Below are positions 43,346 to 51,780 of a stretch of DNA of 64,000 bases, one piece after another. The notes under the pieces were generated by a model. The model saw only the letters and a program-made list of their open reading frames with translations. It did not search any database and had not been told where the DNA came from. Position 1 is the first letter of the stretch; every line of letters begins with the position of its first letter. The stretch comes from Clostridia bacterium (GTDB lineage: Bacteria > Bacillota > Clostridia > Christensenellales > CAG-138), in assembly GCA_017509785.1 (NCBI GenBank), contig JAFWOT010000012.1:505476-569475 (forward strand), in the 5' to 3' direction. The translations under genes were made by a program, and so were the position numbers.

Positions 43346-43402
43346 GGTTGACATTTGTTATCCATCATGGTAGCATATGGTTATAGATAACATTTGTTAT
43401 CT
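43346..43402 (+). promoter_or_regulatory. BlaI-B promoter with two operator-like palindromes
   Basis: TTGACA (43348-43353), 17-bp spacer, TAGCAT (43371-43376). An imperfect palindrome, GGTTGAC-ATTT-GTTATCC, covers the -35 (43346-43363). A perfect one, AGATAAC-ATTT-GTTATCT (43385-43402), lies just past the start site. The half-sites differ from those of BlaI-A. Confidence 0.78.
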
Positions 43403-43427
43403 TGTTTATTGAAAAGAGGTGCCGGTT

Positions 43428-43802
43428 TTGAAAGGATTATCGCTCTCCGACGGGGAATGGAAACTGATGAATCTTCTGTGGGAAAGGGAACCCCTCACGA
43501 TAGGGGAGATGGTGACGGCTTTAAAGCAGGATACGGCATGGAGCAAAGCCACCGTCAACATAATGCTCAACCGCCTTGCCGGGAACGGCGCGGTCCGCGT
43601 CGAGAACGGCGGAAGAAACAAGCTGTTCTTCCCCGTCATCCGCCGCGAAGAGGCCGTTAAGCAGGAAGCGAGGAACACCCTCGGCAAGATTAAAACGGGA
43701 GGCATAGCGCTTCTCGTCAGCACGATGGCAAAGGAATCGCGGCTGACCGACGAGGAGATCGAAGAGCTCTATCGCATTATGAAGGAGGTGCGGGATCGAT
43801 GA
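43428..43802 (+). CDS. BlaI/MecI/CopY-family repressor (copy B)
   Basis: A 124-residue winged-helix repressor, clearly a paralogue of copy A: LSDGEWKLMNLLWEREPLT, WSKATVNIMLNRLAGNG, NKLFFPVIRREEAVKQEA and a C-terminal ESRLTDEEIEEL. I take the TTG at 43428 as the start, since AGAGG lies 8 nt upstream and the product then begins like copy A (M-K-x-x-x-LSDGEW). A GTG at 43419 lies on the ribosome binding site. It overlaps the M56-B start by ATGA. Confidence 0.9.
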   Translation: MKGLSLSDGEWKLMNLLWEREPLTIGEMVTALKQDTAWSKATVNIMLNRLAGNGAVRVENGGRNKLFFPVIRREEAVKQEARNTLGKIKTGGIALLVSTMAKESRLTDEEIEELYRIMKEVRDR

Positions 43803-46217
43803 CTGATCCTATCTGGATAATATCCTCGTGCGCGCTGATCGTCGCGGTCATTGCGATCCGCGCCGTGTTCGGCAAAAGAATGAGCGCGGGGCTGAGGTAC
43901 GCCCTTTGGGGATTGGTGCTCTTGCGGCTGCTCATACCGGGGACGGTTTTTTCAAAGCCCGGTGAGCGTTGAGACCGCGGTGAACCGGAATGAGATAGTA
44001 CGCGACATGGAGGCTCTGCGGCAGGTCAGCTCCATAACGCAAACCGAATCCGGCTCCGTTGTGGGGCGGATGAGCGGGGTGCAGTCCGGTCAGAACGAAG
44101 CCGCCGTTGGCGAGGCCGGGCAAGGTTCGAAGGTCATACTGCAGGAGGCAGCTCCGGAGCGGTTCCGCCGTATGCAGAGGACGCTCGAGGTGCGCGATCT
44201 GCTCCGCGTCGTCTATTTCGCGGGCATGGCTGTGACCGCGGCATGGTTCATCACGGCGAACCTCCGCTTCTATTTGAGGATCCGTCGCAGGCGCGAGCGC
44301 ATAAACGCGGGAACGCGCTTCCCCGTGTATCTTGCGGAAGGGATCGAATCCTCCTGTCTGTTCATAAATTCCGTATACGTATCAAAGCAGATCGCCGAAG
44401 ACGCGGAGAAGTTCCGTTACGTGCTCGCGCATGAGAGCGCGCACAGAAGGCACGGGGACGGCTTCATCGCGCTGCTGAGGGCCGCGGCGCTCGTGATCCA
44501 TTGGTACGATCCGCTCGTATGGGTCGCCGCGTTCCTTTCAAGGCGGGACAGCGAGCTCTTTGCGGACGCCGGCGCGATCGCCGAGGTCGGCGAGGAGAAC
44601 CGCGGCTCATACGGGGAAGCCCTTATAGAGCTGTCCTCGGGGAGGAGCTCCCGCGCTCCGATCGCCTGCGCCGCCACAATGATGACCGGCGGCAAAGCAG
44701 AGCTGAAAAGACGCATAAAGGGGATAGCTTCTCATCGGAAGACCGGGGCTGTTTTAGCCGCCGTTGTCCTCGCGGCAGCGCTTGCGGCGGCCGGATGCGC
44801 CTTCCTCGGCGGGAAAGCGGGTGAAACGCCCGCGTCGGATACGCCTTCGCCGACCGAGGAAACCGCCGTACAGCCGACCGAAACGAAGCTCTTTTCCGAA
44901 CTGCCCATGGATGAGATCATCGCCGTGTTCGAGCGTTACGGCGTGCCTCTGCCCTATGATCCGAGGGAAAACGAGGACCGGTTCCGGGATATCATCCGCG
45001 ATTGCGAGGAAAACGGCACGGGGCCGGTATTCGATTCCTCCGAGATCAACCTGTTTGTCAGCGACGTTGCCTACGTCACTCTCCGTTACAACGACCCCGC
45101 AAGGCATGATGAGCTGACTCCGCTTTCGCATCTCGGAAAGAAGAAGTGTATTGAAACGCTCGCCCAATACGGTATCACGATCCCCGAACCGCTTCTTTTC
45201 TCAGACATCGGCCGGCTGCAGGACATACGCATTTGTTTGGCGGAGCTTGAGAAGGACATAAACATGGAGTCCATGTTCAAGCCCGAATTCGACGAATTCT
45301 TCGAATCGCTTCGCAGGGCGGTGATGCGCTATAACGGTATGGATCCGCAGAATACGAATGGGCCCGACGATGGCATACTCGGCGGGATATCGCCCGAGGT
45401 CAGGTTCCTCGGTTCCGAAAAGACCGCCGAGATACCCGCGGGCGCGGCGCCTTACGGCGCGGAGCACGGCGCGGAAGGAAGTCTCGGATATCTGTTCGAT
45501 CCGTCCGGCAATATAGGCCCCGCCGAAATGCGCGCCGTTTCGGACGAAAGCTTCATAATACTCGATCAGGTGAATAAGGCGCTGCTCTTCGTCGGCAGGG
45601 ACGGCGTTGAGCACATCGTCAGCCTTGAAAGATGCGACCGTCCGAAGACCTTCGCCGTCAACGGCGATGAGATCGCCGTACTCGATTCGGCGAGGATAGT
45701 CATAATGAACGGATCGGGCGAAACTCTGAGGCAGATCCCCCTGCCCTTCCTTCTCTATAACGACGATTGGAATTACGGCGCTGCGGCAATGGCGTTCGAA
45801 TTCGAGGACGGTATCCTCTACTGGCAGACGTATTCCGGCAAATCGTTCGTGCTTGACGACAAGGGATTGGAGGAGACTGAGCCGAGGATAAAGTGCTACG
45901 CCTCCGGGACCAATGCGAAGATAGCCTCCGGGTTCAGGACATGGACCATAGCGGGAGGAGAAAACATCGCCGTGATCGACCCGGTCGAGAGCATCGGACG
46001 AATATACCTGATAAAGAAAAACGAGGGAATACTGCCCGACGTCACCGCCTATGCGGGAGTTTGCGACAGCGAAAGCACCAATTCGGTATTCGCCCCGATA
46101 GAAACGGAGGGCGAGATCTGCTTCCCGCTCGTCTCGATGAGCCCGTCCGGCAGAGTCTATATGCTGACCTGCCTTGAGGACAGAGCGATCATATCGGAGC
46201 TGATATTCGGAGAATGA
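43799..46217 (+). pseudogene. M56 (BlaR1-type) membrane protease, copy B, frameshifted after residue 53
   Basis: The ATG at 43799 opens 57 codons nearly identical in plan to copy A (MSAGLRYALWGLVLLRLLIPGTVFS), then stops at 43972. The remaining homology continues in the +1 frame (open from 43962 to 46217, 751 residues). Removing one base in GGTTTTTTCAAAGCCC (43945-43960) restores VFSSPVSV as in copy A. The downstream frame has further membrane segments, the zinc motif HESAHRRHGDG near 150-160 of that frame, RRDSELFADAGA, a membrane helix near 270-290 and a ~470-residue extracellular part without Asp boxes. It may be a recent pseudogene, a phase-variable gene or a sequencing error. The long intact downstream frame argues for recency. 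Confidence 0.8.
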
Positions 46218-46231
46218 CGCGGAACAAACAA

Positions 46232-46270
46232 GATCCGCCCCGGCATCCCTGCCGGGGCGGATCGTTTTTT
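46232..46270. terminator. Strong terminator between convergent genes
   Basis: GATCCGCCCCGGCA-TCCC-TGCCGGGGCGGATC, a perfect 14-bp stem, followed by G and six T on the plus strand. It separates M56-B from the redox/cohesin operon. Confidence 0.88.
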
Positions 46271-46279
46271 CAGATCGTG

Positions 46280-47449
46280 TTACCTGTCGTTCTTCCTGCG
46301 AAGAGCGATCATGCCGACGCCCGCAAGCGCGGCGGCCGCGCCGAGAACGGCAAGGCTCATGCTGCCGGTCGCGGGGGGAGCGGGAACGATGGGAGCATCG
46401 GTGGGAGCGGGCTCGTCGGTGGGCTCAACGGGAGCGGGCTCGTCGGTGGGTTCAACGGGTGCGGGCTCATCGGTGGGCTCAACGGGCTCGCCGCCGTCGG
46501 CGAACATGTCAATGGAGTCAATGTACATCACGGGCTCGGCGCCGTCAAGGAATACGCTATCGGTCATAACGTCCTTGATATCGTCATCGGTGAAGCCGAA
46601 GAAATTCATGACGTCGTTATAGCCGCGCTCGAGAGCTTCGAATTTCGTACCCTCGGTGAATACGACGGAGGGATCGTCAATACGGGTGTAGGTAACGCCC
46701 TTCGTGCCGACGGAGCGGATGTAATCGATATCGTTGAGGCAGACGTAGTAATGATCGTAGAGGTCGCCCTCGGTGAAGAACTTCATGCCGCGGATCTGAA
46801 CGGCGGTGAAATCCTTATCATAGACGTAGTAGCCGCCTTCGATCTTCTCGACCTTGCCAACGGAATAGTGGGTGGGCAGCGTGGACTGACCGATGGACTC
46901 AACGTAAACGAACTCGGACTCCTCGGAAGCGACGGTGCCGCGGACGATGATCTGCACGGTGGAGTTGAGCTTGGGCTCAACGACGAGGGAGCCGTCCTCG
47001 ATCGCCGCATTGCCGTAGCCGGGCAGAGGATAGCAGTAGCCCGCCTCGTAATCGCAGGTCTGATTGGGCTCAAGGCCGGTCGCGTCGATGATCTCGATAC
47101 CTTCGAGACCGGTGAAGCCGGCGACGATGACTATCTGATTGAGAGCCTCGGCGTCAAAGCCCTCGATGGTGGAGCCGATCTGATACTCGACGGAGTAGGT
47201 CACGGTCTCGCCAACGGCGGCTGCGGGGTCGCTGCCCATGGGTACCCAGGTGTTGTAGGTCTCGCCCCAAGGAGTCTGGGAGACTTCGGGTTCGTTATTC
47301 ACGCGGACGAGGTCCACGTCAAAGAGGGGCTCGGAAGACAACGTGGCTTCGGGTTCCGCGGGGGCTTCCGTGTAGCCGGTGAATGCGAATGCGGGTACTG
47401 CCGCCAGCAGGAGCAGAGCGGCGATGATGATCGAAACTGTCTTTTTCAT
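46280..47449 (-). CDS. Secreted protein with C-terminal wall-anchor-like signal
   Basis: A 389-residue protein. Signal peptide to about residue 22 (VPAFA). Its body (about 60-320) has beta-rich phrases such as GETVTYSVEYQIGST, reminiscent of DUF11 or isopeptide-forming domains, but I cannot assign it. A proline linker of three EPTDEPAPV repeats follows. The end is PPATG-SMSLAVLGAAAALAGVGMIAL-RRKNDR, the form of a sortase signal (motif, hydrophobic span, positive tail) with a non-standard motif. Last gene of the minus-strand run from 51.5 kb, 25 bp after the Fe-S gene, with AAAGGAG upstream. Confidence 0.82.
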   Translation of the reverse strand: MKKTVSIIIAALLLLAAVPAFAFTGYTEAPAEPEATLSSEPLFDVDLVRVNNEPEVSQTPWGETYNTWVPMGSDPAAAVGETVTYSVEYQIGSTIEGFDAEALNQIVIVAGFTGLEGIEIIDATGLEPNQTCDYEAGYCYPLPGYGNAAIEDGSLVVEPKLNSTVQIIVRGTVASEESEFVYVESIGQSTLPTHYSVGKVEKIEGGYYVYDKDFTAVQIRGMKFFTEGDLYDHYYVCLNDIDYIRSVGTKGVTYTRIDDPSVVFTEGTKFEALERGYNDVMNFFGFTDDDIKDVMTDSVFLDGAEPVMYIDSIDMFADGGEPVEPTDEPAPVEPTDEPAPVEPTDEPAPTDAPIVPAPPATGSMSLAVLGAAAALAGVGMIALRRKNDR

Positions 47450-47474
47450 GTGTTTCTCCTTTATTTTAAATAAA

Positions 47475-48623
47475 TTATTTGTTCTTCTTGGTGCGGAGGG
47501 CGACGCCTTCGGCGGTCTTTACCTTGAAGCCGGGGCGGATAGCCTTCTGCGGGCAGGTGGCGCTGCACGTCCCGCAGCGGATGCACTCGAGGCTGTTCGG
47601 AGTCTTGACGGGGTCTACGCCCATCGGGCAGGCGTTTGCGCAGGCGTGGCAGCCCTTGCAGCGGTTGCACTTGCTGTCATCGATGCCGTACCTGTAAAGC
47701 GAGATCGGATTGAAGAACGAATAGATCGCGCCGAGCGGGCAGATGTAGCGGCAGAACGGCCTGTAAAGGAACATCGAGAGCACGACTATTGAGACGAGTA
47801 TGCAGCACTTAAGCAGCGTGAGGCTGCCCGCCGCGGAGGCGAGGCTCTCGTTCATGCTCATAAGGGGTATGCCGCCGATGAGCATTCCGGAGGGACATAC
47901 GTACTTGCAGAACCACGGGTTCGCCCTGACGATGAGGGGCAGGAAAATGACCATTATGAGGAGGAAGGCGTACTTCGCGTAGCGGAGGTACTTATCCACC
48001 CCGAGGAAGAAGCGGACCCTGCCGGGGTGCTTCATGGCGTTTATGCGTTTCTCGTCCCGCGGGAGCTTCAGCTTCTTGACGGGGATCTTATAGAGCAGAT
48101 CCTGTATCCAGCCAAACGGGCACAGGAGGCCGCAGATGAACCTGCCGCACACCGCGCCGACTATCATAAGGAAGCCTATGACGTAGAAGGCGATCCAGTA
48201 TTTGGGGTACTGGACGAACGTGGAGGTCTTCGGATCGAACCAGGATTTGGAGGGATCGGAATCATCGAGCACGGCCTGAAGCGCGCCGATGGGACATGAG
48301 CCCCACGCGCCGGGGCAGGAATAGCAGTTCATGCCGGGAACGCAGATGTATTTGAGCTTGCCCTGGTAGATCGTCCCCTTCAGCCAGCCGACCATGAAGC
48401 TGTTGGTCAAAACGAACCAGGTGGTCTGGGTGATGAGCTTCGTGCGCTGCCAGGTCTTATTGCCCCAACGGGTGATCTGATAGCGCTTCTTAACGAGCAG
48501 GGTTATGAACACGGCAATGCACGCCGCAATGAGCACGAAGCTCAGTATGACGCCCGCAACTACGACGGGATCGGACAACGCGGCCTCTTCAAGGCCGAAA
48601 AGGCTGAGAATAAAATCCTTCAT
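47475..48623 (-). CDS. NapH-like membrane 4Fe-4S electron-transfer protein
   Basis: A 382-residue protein of the NapH/CcoG-like family. Membrane helices near 18-44, 130-150, 220-240 and 265-285. Cysteine motifs: CVPGMNCYSCPGAWGSCP near 95-112, CGRFICGLLCPFG near 158-170, CKYVCPSG and CRYICPLG; two C-terminal 4Fe-4S clusters, CNRCKGCHACANACP and CIRCGTCSATCP. It should carry electrons from the cytoplasm into or across the membrane. It lies with a TlpA-like thioredoxin and a CXXC peptide, an arrangement seen in other Clostridia. Confidence 0.9.
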   Translation of the reverse strand: MKDFILSLFGLEEAALSDPVVVAGVILSFVLIAACIAVFITLLVKKRYQITRWGNKTWQRTKLITQTTWFVLTNSFMVGWLKGTIYQGKLKYICVPGMNCYSCPGAWGSCPIGALQAVLDDSDPSKSWFDPKTSTFVQYPKYWIAFYVIGFLMIVGAVCGRFICGLLCPFGWIQDLLYKIPVKKLKLPRDEKRINAMKHPGRVRFFLGVDKYLRYAKYAFLLIMVIFLPLIVRANPWFCKYVCPSGMLIGGIPLMSMNESLASAAGSLTLLKCCILVSIVVLSMFLYRPFCRYICPLGAIYSFFNPISLYRYGIDDSKCNRCKGCHACANACPMGVDPVKTPNSLECIRCGTCSATCPQKAIRPGFKVKTAEGVALRTKKNK

Positions 48624-48651
48624 GGAATTGGCGCCCCCTCGCGCGGTCGAT

Positions 48652-48804
48652 TCAATGGAATTCTCCTATGCCGATGCACTCCATGCAGATGGCAACGGCC
48701 TTGCGGAGCACGGAGCCCGCTTCGCCGTCGGAAATGCCGACGATGACGAAGCCGACGCCGATGAGCAGCACGAGAGCGGGAATGAGGTATCTTTTGAGCT
48801 TCAT
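48652..48804 (-). CDS. CD1871A-type CXXC-motif membrane peptide
   Basis: A 50-residue protein. One membrane helix (about 7-24), then SDGEAGSVLRKAVAICMECIGIG with a CMEC pair, the mark of the CD1871A family. It ends GEFH. GGGGGGATACAC precedes the ATG, 14 bp after the TlpA-like gene; the Fe-S gene follows 28 bp on. A role passing electrons or thiols between the Fe-S protein and the thioredoxin is inference from gene order. Confidence 0.88.
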   Translation of the reverse strand: MKLKRYLIPALVLLIGVGFVIVGISDGEAGSVLRKAVAICMECIGIGEFH

Positions 48805-48818
48805 GTGTATCCCCCCGA

Positions 48819-49742
48819 TCAGAGCATCTTTTCTATCTCAGAGCACCACTGATCGAAATTGTGGCTGCCCTTTATGACCTTGACGAGCCTGCCCTGCTGA
48901 TCTATGAAGAAGGTCGTCGGCAGGGACGGCGGCGTGAGATAGGGGTTGTCGAACGCAGCCTTTATGGAATCGTTCCTCCTCAGCACGGGGAGGGTGAACC
49001 CCATGGCGTTCATCTGGCCTATCGCAAGCTGTACCGCGCCGGAATCGCCGGAATCATAGAGTATGGTGAGTATCTGGAGCTTGGAGGAATACTTGTTCTG
49101 AAGCTGACCGAAGAAGGGAAGCTCCTCAAGGCAGGGGCCGCACCAAGTCGCCCAGACGTTGAGCATCGTGAGCTTTTTCTTGGAGAATATGCTCTCGGTG
49201 TATTCCTTGTTGCTGACGATATCGTAGGTCTTGAAAACGAAATCGGGCTTGGGCGCGGCGGTGGGCTTGGGCGTGGCCGTCGGCTTGGGCGTATTCGTCG
49301 GCTTCGGCGTGGGAGTGGCCGTCGGCTTCGGAGTGTTCGTGGGCTTCGGCGTCTTCGTGGGAGCCGCCGTTTCGCCGGGCTTCGGCGTATTGGTGGGCTT
49401 CGGCGTATTCGTCGGCTTCGGCGTGTTCGTCGGAGCCGCTGTAACGGCCTCTGTCCCGCCGGGCTCGGGAGTATCCGTCGCCGCGGGGGTCTCCGTCACG
49501 GCGGGAGCTTCCGTCGGCGCTTCGGTATCATCCGCCGGTCCATCCGTCACGATGGGCTCATCCGTTTCGGCGGGCTCTTCGGAGATCATCCCGTCGTCGG
49601 GCTCGGTCTCCGTCGCGAGCGCTTCCTGCGGCTCCGTCGGGTTCGGGTTCTTCGCTATACGCAGCGGATAGCAGGCCGCGAGCGAAACGAGTGTGAGCGC
49701 CGCGAGAACGAGAGCGGCGAGCCTTTTAAGCGTAAGCTTCAT
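48819..49742 (-). CDS. TlpA-like thioredoxin lipoprotein with long Thr-Pro-Lys linker
   Basis: A 307-residue lipoprotein with lipobox LAAC, then an acidic region and a linker of TNTPKP-type repeats (about 100-165). The C-terminal domain is thioredoxin-like: LNVWATWCGPCLEELPFF (active site near 199-203), ILTILYDSGDSG, and LPTTFFIDQQGRLVKVIKGS with the cis-Pro. It should reduce disulfides outside the membrane. AGGAGG precedes the ATG. Between the dockerin-thioredoxin gene (15 bp upstream) and the CXXC peptide gene. Confidence 0.93.
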   Translation of the reverse strand: MKLTLKRLAALVLAALTLVSLAACYPLRIAKNPNPTEPQEALATETEPDDGMISEEPAETDEPIVTDGPADDTEAPTEAPAVTETPAATDTPEPGGTEAVTAAPTNTPKPTNTPKPTNTPKPGETAAPTKTPKPTNTPKPTATPTPKPTNTPKPTATPKPTAAPKPDFVFKTYDIVSNKEYTESIFSKKKLTMLNVWATWCGPCLEELPFFGQLQNKYSSKLQILTILYDSGDSGAVQLAIGQMNAMGFTLPVLRRNDSIKAAFDNPYLTPPSLPTTFFIDQQGRLVKVIKGSHNFDQWCSEIEKML

Positions 49743-49757
49743 AAACTCCTCCTAAAA

Positions 49758-50447
49758 TTATAAGGACAATGCCTGCCTTATGACCATGAGCGCGTCGTAG
49801 CCGGTGAGCCTGCCGTCGCCGTCAACGTCCCCTCGGGCGATCTGCTCGGGAGAAAGGGCGTTGAGCCCCATGACGTGGCGCATTATCATCAGCGCGTCGA
49901 CGCTGTTGATGACGCCGTTCATATCGACGTCGCCGTCTGCGAGGCCGGACCAGTAAGCCAGCCTTTCGAGCAATGTATCGGCGCTTGTGAAAGCCGCCTG
50001 CCAGACCTCGACCACGAGGCCGTATCTGTCAACGATGAAGCACTGCGGAATGTACATCGACTCCCCGACGAGATCGCCCCAGACTTCGTCGCAGACGAAA
50101 ACGGGGAATTCGTATCCATGTTCCTCCACGAAAGCGAGGGCGGCTTCGGGCGTGCTGGTCGCGTCCGTATGGAGCAGACCCATCACGCCGTATTCGGGGT
50201 GCGCGGCGGAGACCTCCCGCAGCAGCTCAAGCTGTGCGCAGCTCTCCGCGCTCCAGGTCGCCCAGCAGACGACCGCGCTTGCGGCATAGTTGCCGAATAT
50301 CCTTCCGTCGATGAGCTCACCGTCTATGCACACGGAAGAGAACCCAACGACCGACGTCCCCGCCTGATCCCTTTCGGGGGAGGCTGCGGCGCTTATCGGG
50401 AACGCGATCAGTATCGAAAGAAGTATCGCGGCAAATCGTCTGATCAT
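49758..50447 (-). CDS. Secreted thioredoxin-fold protein with C-terminal dockerin, active-site cysteines replaced
   Basis: A 229-residue protein. Signal peptide to about residue 23 (ISAAAS). The thioredoxin-like domain has VVCWATWSAESCAQL at about 60-74; compared with the neighbour's WATWCGPCLEEL both active cysteines are Ser, with one Cys displaced by one place. PQCFIVDRYGLVVEVW holds the cis-Pro strand. Residues about 172-229 form a dockerin with two calcium-loop repeats: GDVDMNGVINSVDALMIMR and GDVDGDGRLTGYDALMVIR. The probable partner is the cohesin protein encoded upstream. A start at 50447 fits the signal peptide and an ATGA overlap with the small upstream gene. Confidence 0.9.
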   Translation of the reverse strand: MIRRFAAILLSILIAFPISAAASPERDQAGTSVVGFSSVCIDGELIDGRIFGNYAASAVVCWATWSAESCAQLELLREVSAAHPEYGVMGLLHTDATSTPEAALAFVEEHGYEFPVFVCDEVWGDLVGESMYIPQCFIVDRYGLVVEVWQAAFTSADTLLERLAYWSGLADGDVDMNGVINSVDALMIMRHVMGLNALSPEQIARGDVDGDGRLTGYDALMVIRQALSL

Positions 50448-50542
50448 TTCTTTCTGAATCTTATGAGCAGCACGACAAGCGTTACGAGCGCAGCCGCACC
50501 GAGTACGCACGCCGCGATTATTATCAGTCTCGCTGCGCTCAT
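50444..50542 (-). CDS. 32-residue single-span membrane peptide
   Basis: The frame encodes 32 residues: about 25 hydrophobic (LIIIAACVLGAAALVTLVVLL) and a basic end (IRFRKK). GAGAGGAAG precedes the ATG. The ATG overlaps the stop of the cohesin gene by 1 nt (TGATG) and its stop overlaps the dockerin-thioredoxin start (ATGA), so it lies tightly coupled between two coding genes. The span resembles the C-terminal anchor of the cohesin protein. Function unknown. Confidence 0.75.
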   Translation of the reverse strand: MSAARLIIIAACVLGAAALVTLVVLLIRFRKK

Positions 50543-51471
50543 CAGTGCTTCCTCTCATTGGAGTTTCGCTTTATGAGCAGAGCGATGAGCGCGATCACAG
50601 CCGCCGCAAACACGCCGCCGCCGATATAGAGCGCGGTATGCAGGCCGGAATTATCCCTTGAGGCGGGAACTTCGCTCTCATTCGCGGAAGCCTGCTCGGA
50701 TGCGTCCACCGGGAGCTCGGAAAGGACGGCCTCGGAGAAAGCGGGATCCTCCGACTGAGTCTGATCCGGAGGGGTGGTGCCGAACGCGGAAGCGGGATCG
50801 GGAGTCATCTTGGGATCCTGAGATATGAGCGTGGGCTCCGTCCTCGAAGCCCTGCCCTCGGTATTGGAGGGCTGAACGGGGTTCGGCGTGGAGCTCGTGG
50901 GAGCCTTGGTGCCCTCGGGCCTCGGGGTGTTGACGGGGATCTCCGTAGTGCCCGTGCCGGTGCCGCCGGTGATGCTCACCTTAAGGCCGGAGGACGAGCA
51001 GTTGAGGTTGTATGCGATCGTCTGGCCGATGGGCATGGAGGCGAACTCCTCCACCTGCACGGCGAATTCGGTGCTGCTCGATGCGGTGCCGATGACCTGG
51101 AACTTCGCACGGACGAGCTCGCCCGGGACGGTCATCGCGGTGGTGGGCATCATTATGCCGAGACTTATCGCGTTGGCGTCCTGATTTATGTCGCAGAGGG
51201 CGAACCCGCCGACGCTCTGCGCCGCGGTGAAGGCTTCGCCCATCGTCTTATCGACGAAGCGGAACGAGGTGTTATCGAAGAAAACGCGGATGTTGAGCGT
51301 GTTGACGCTGAATTCGCCTTCGAGCTTGACGGAGATCTCGATCGTATCGCCGACCTTTGCCGTGGTCGGCCCCTCGATATAGAATCTCCCGTATTGATCC
51401 GCGAACGCGGGGACGGCAAATACGCCCATGAGCAGCAGCGCTGCGGCTATAACCGAAATTATCCTTCTCAT
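50542..51471 (-). CDS. Membrane-anchored cohesin-domain protein
   Basis: A 309-residue protein. Signal peptide to about residue 25 (VPAFA). A cohesin-type domain at about 28-165: GRFYIEGPTTAKVGDTIEISVKL-like first strands, then NTLNIRVFFDNTSFRFVD, LGIMMPTTAM and ELVRAKFQVIG. A Pro/Thr/Ser linker to about 270 follows, then a membrane helix (ALYIGGGVFAAAVIALIALLI) and a basic tail (KRNSNERKH). It would display a single cohesin on the cell surface to hold dockerin proteins. First gene of the operon. A frame to 51591 lies over the promoter. Confidence 0.9.
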   Translation of the reverse strand: MRRIISVIAAALLLMGVFAVPAFADQYGRFYIEGPTTAKVGDTIEISVKLEGEFSVNTLNIRVFFDNTSFRFVDKTMGEAFTAAQSVGGFALCDINQDANAISLGIMMPTTAMTVPGELVRAKFQVIGTASSSTEFAVQVEEFASMPIGQTIAYNLNCSSSGLKVSITGGTGTGTTEIPVNTPRPEGTKAPTSSTPNPVQPSNTEGRASRTEPTLISQDPKMTPDPASAFGTTPPDQTQSEDPAFSEAVLSELPVDASEQASANESEVPASRDNSGLHTALYIGGGVFAAAVIALIALLIKRNSNERKH

Positions 51472-51581
51472 TATCACACATACGCCCGAGCGGATCGGGC
51501 GCCCTTTCCCGGCATGGAGCCGAATTGATATTCCTGCGGAGAAAAACAACGGGTTTTCACTCCGAATAACTCTCCGTATAC

Positions 51582-51610
51582 ATTTTATCACACAGAAACG
51601 GAATATGCAA
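51582..51610 (-). promoter_or_regulatory. Promoter of the cohesin/redox operon
   Basis: TTGCAT, 17-bp spacer, TAAAAT on the minus strand, with a leader of about 100 nt. I found no other clear promoter or strong terminator until the stop of the gene at 46280. The 309-bp gap at 51472-51780 also holds the divergent promoter below. Confidence 0.65.
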
Positions 51611-51656
51611 TCATAATATTGCCCTATTTTGTTTCAGAAGTTTAAATAAAAATTTA

Positions 51657-51685
51657 TTGCAATCGCGGGGCGGCGGAATTATAAT
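51657..51685 (+). promoter_or_regulatory. Promoter of the 51.8-kb lipoprotein operon
   Basis: TTGCAA, 17-bp spacer, TATAAT. The start would be near 51692, with a GC-rich leader of about 90 nt. Confidence 0.7.
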
Positions 51686-51780
51686 TATGGGTGGCGGCGG
51701 CTCCGGGCTCAATGCGCGGGGGCTTCCGTCAAGACGGCGTTCTGCGCCGGGAAAGGCGCCCGCCCCGAGCGGGGAATGCG

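Noticed and set aside
43390-43960. Programmed ribosomal frameshift to explain the M56-B gene
   Set aside because: A +1 shift is needed and the site shows no known +1 signal (no RF2-like stop context or upstream Shine-Dalgarno stimulator). Copy A reads through in one frame, so a single-base insertion is simpler.
49231-49671. Possible tandem-repeat or CRISPR-like array in the TlpA-like gene
   Set aside because: The repeats are in-frame Thr-Pro-Lys linker codons of a real protein, with no spacers.
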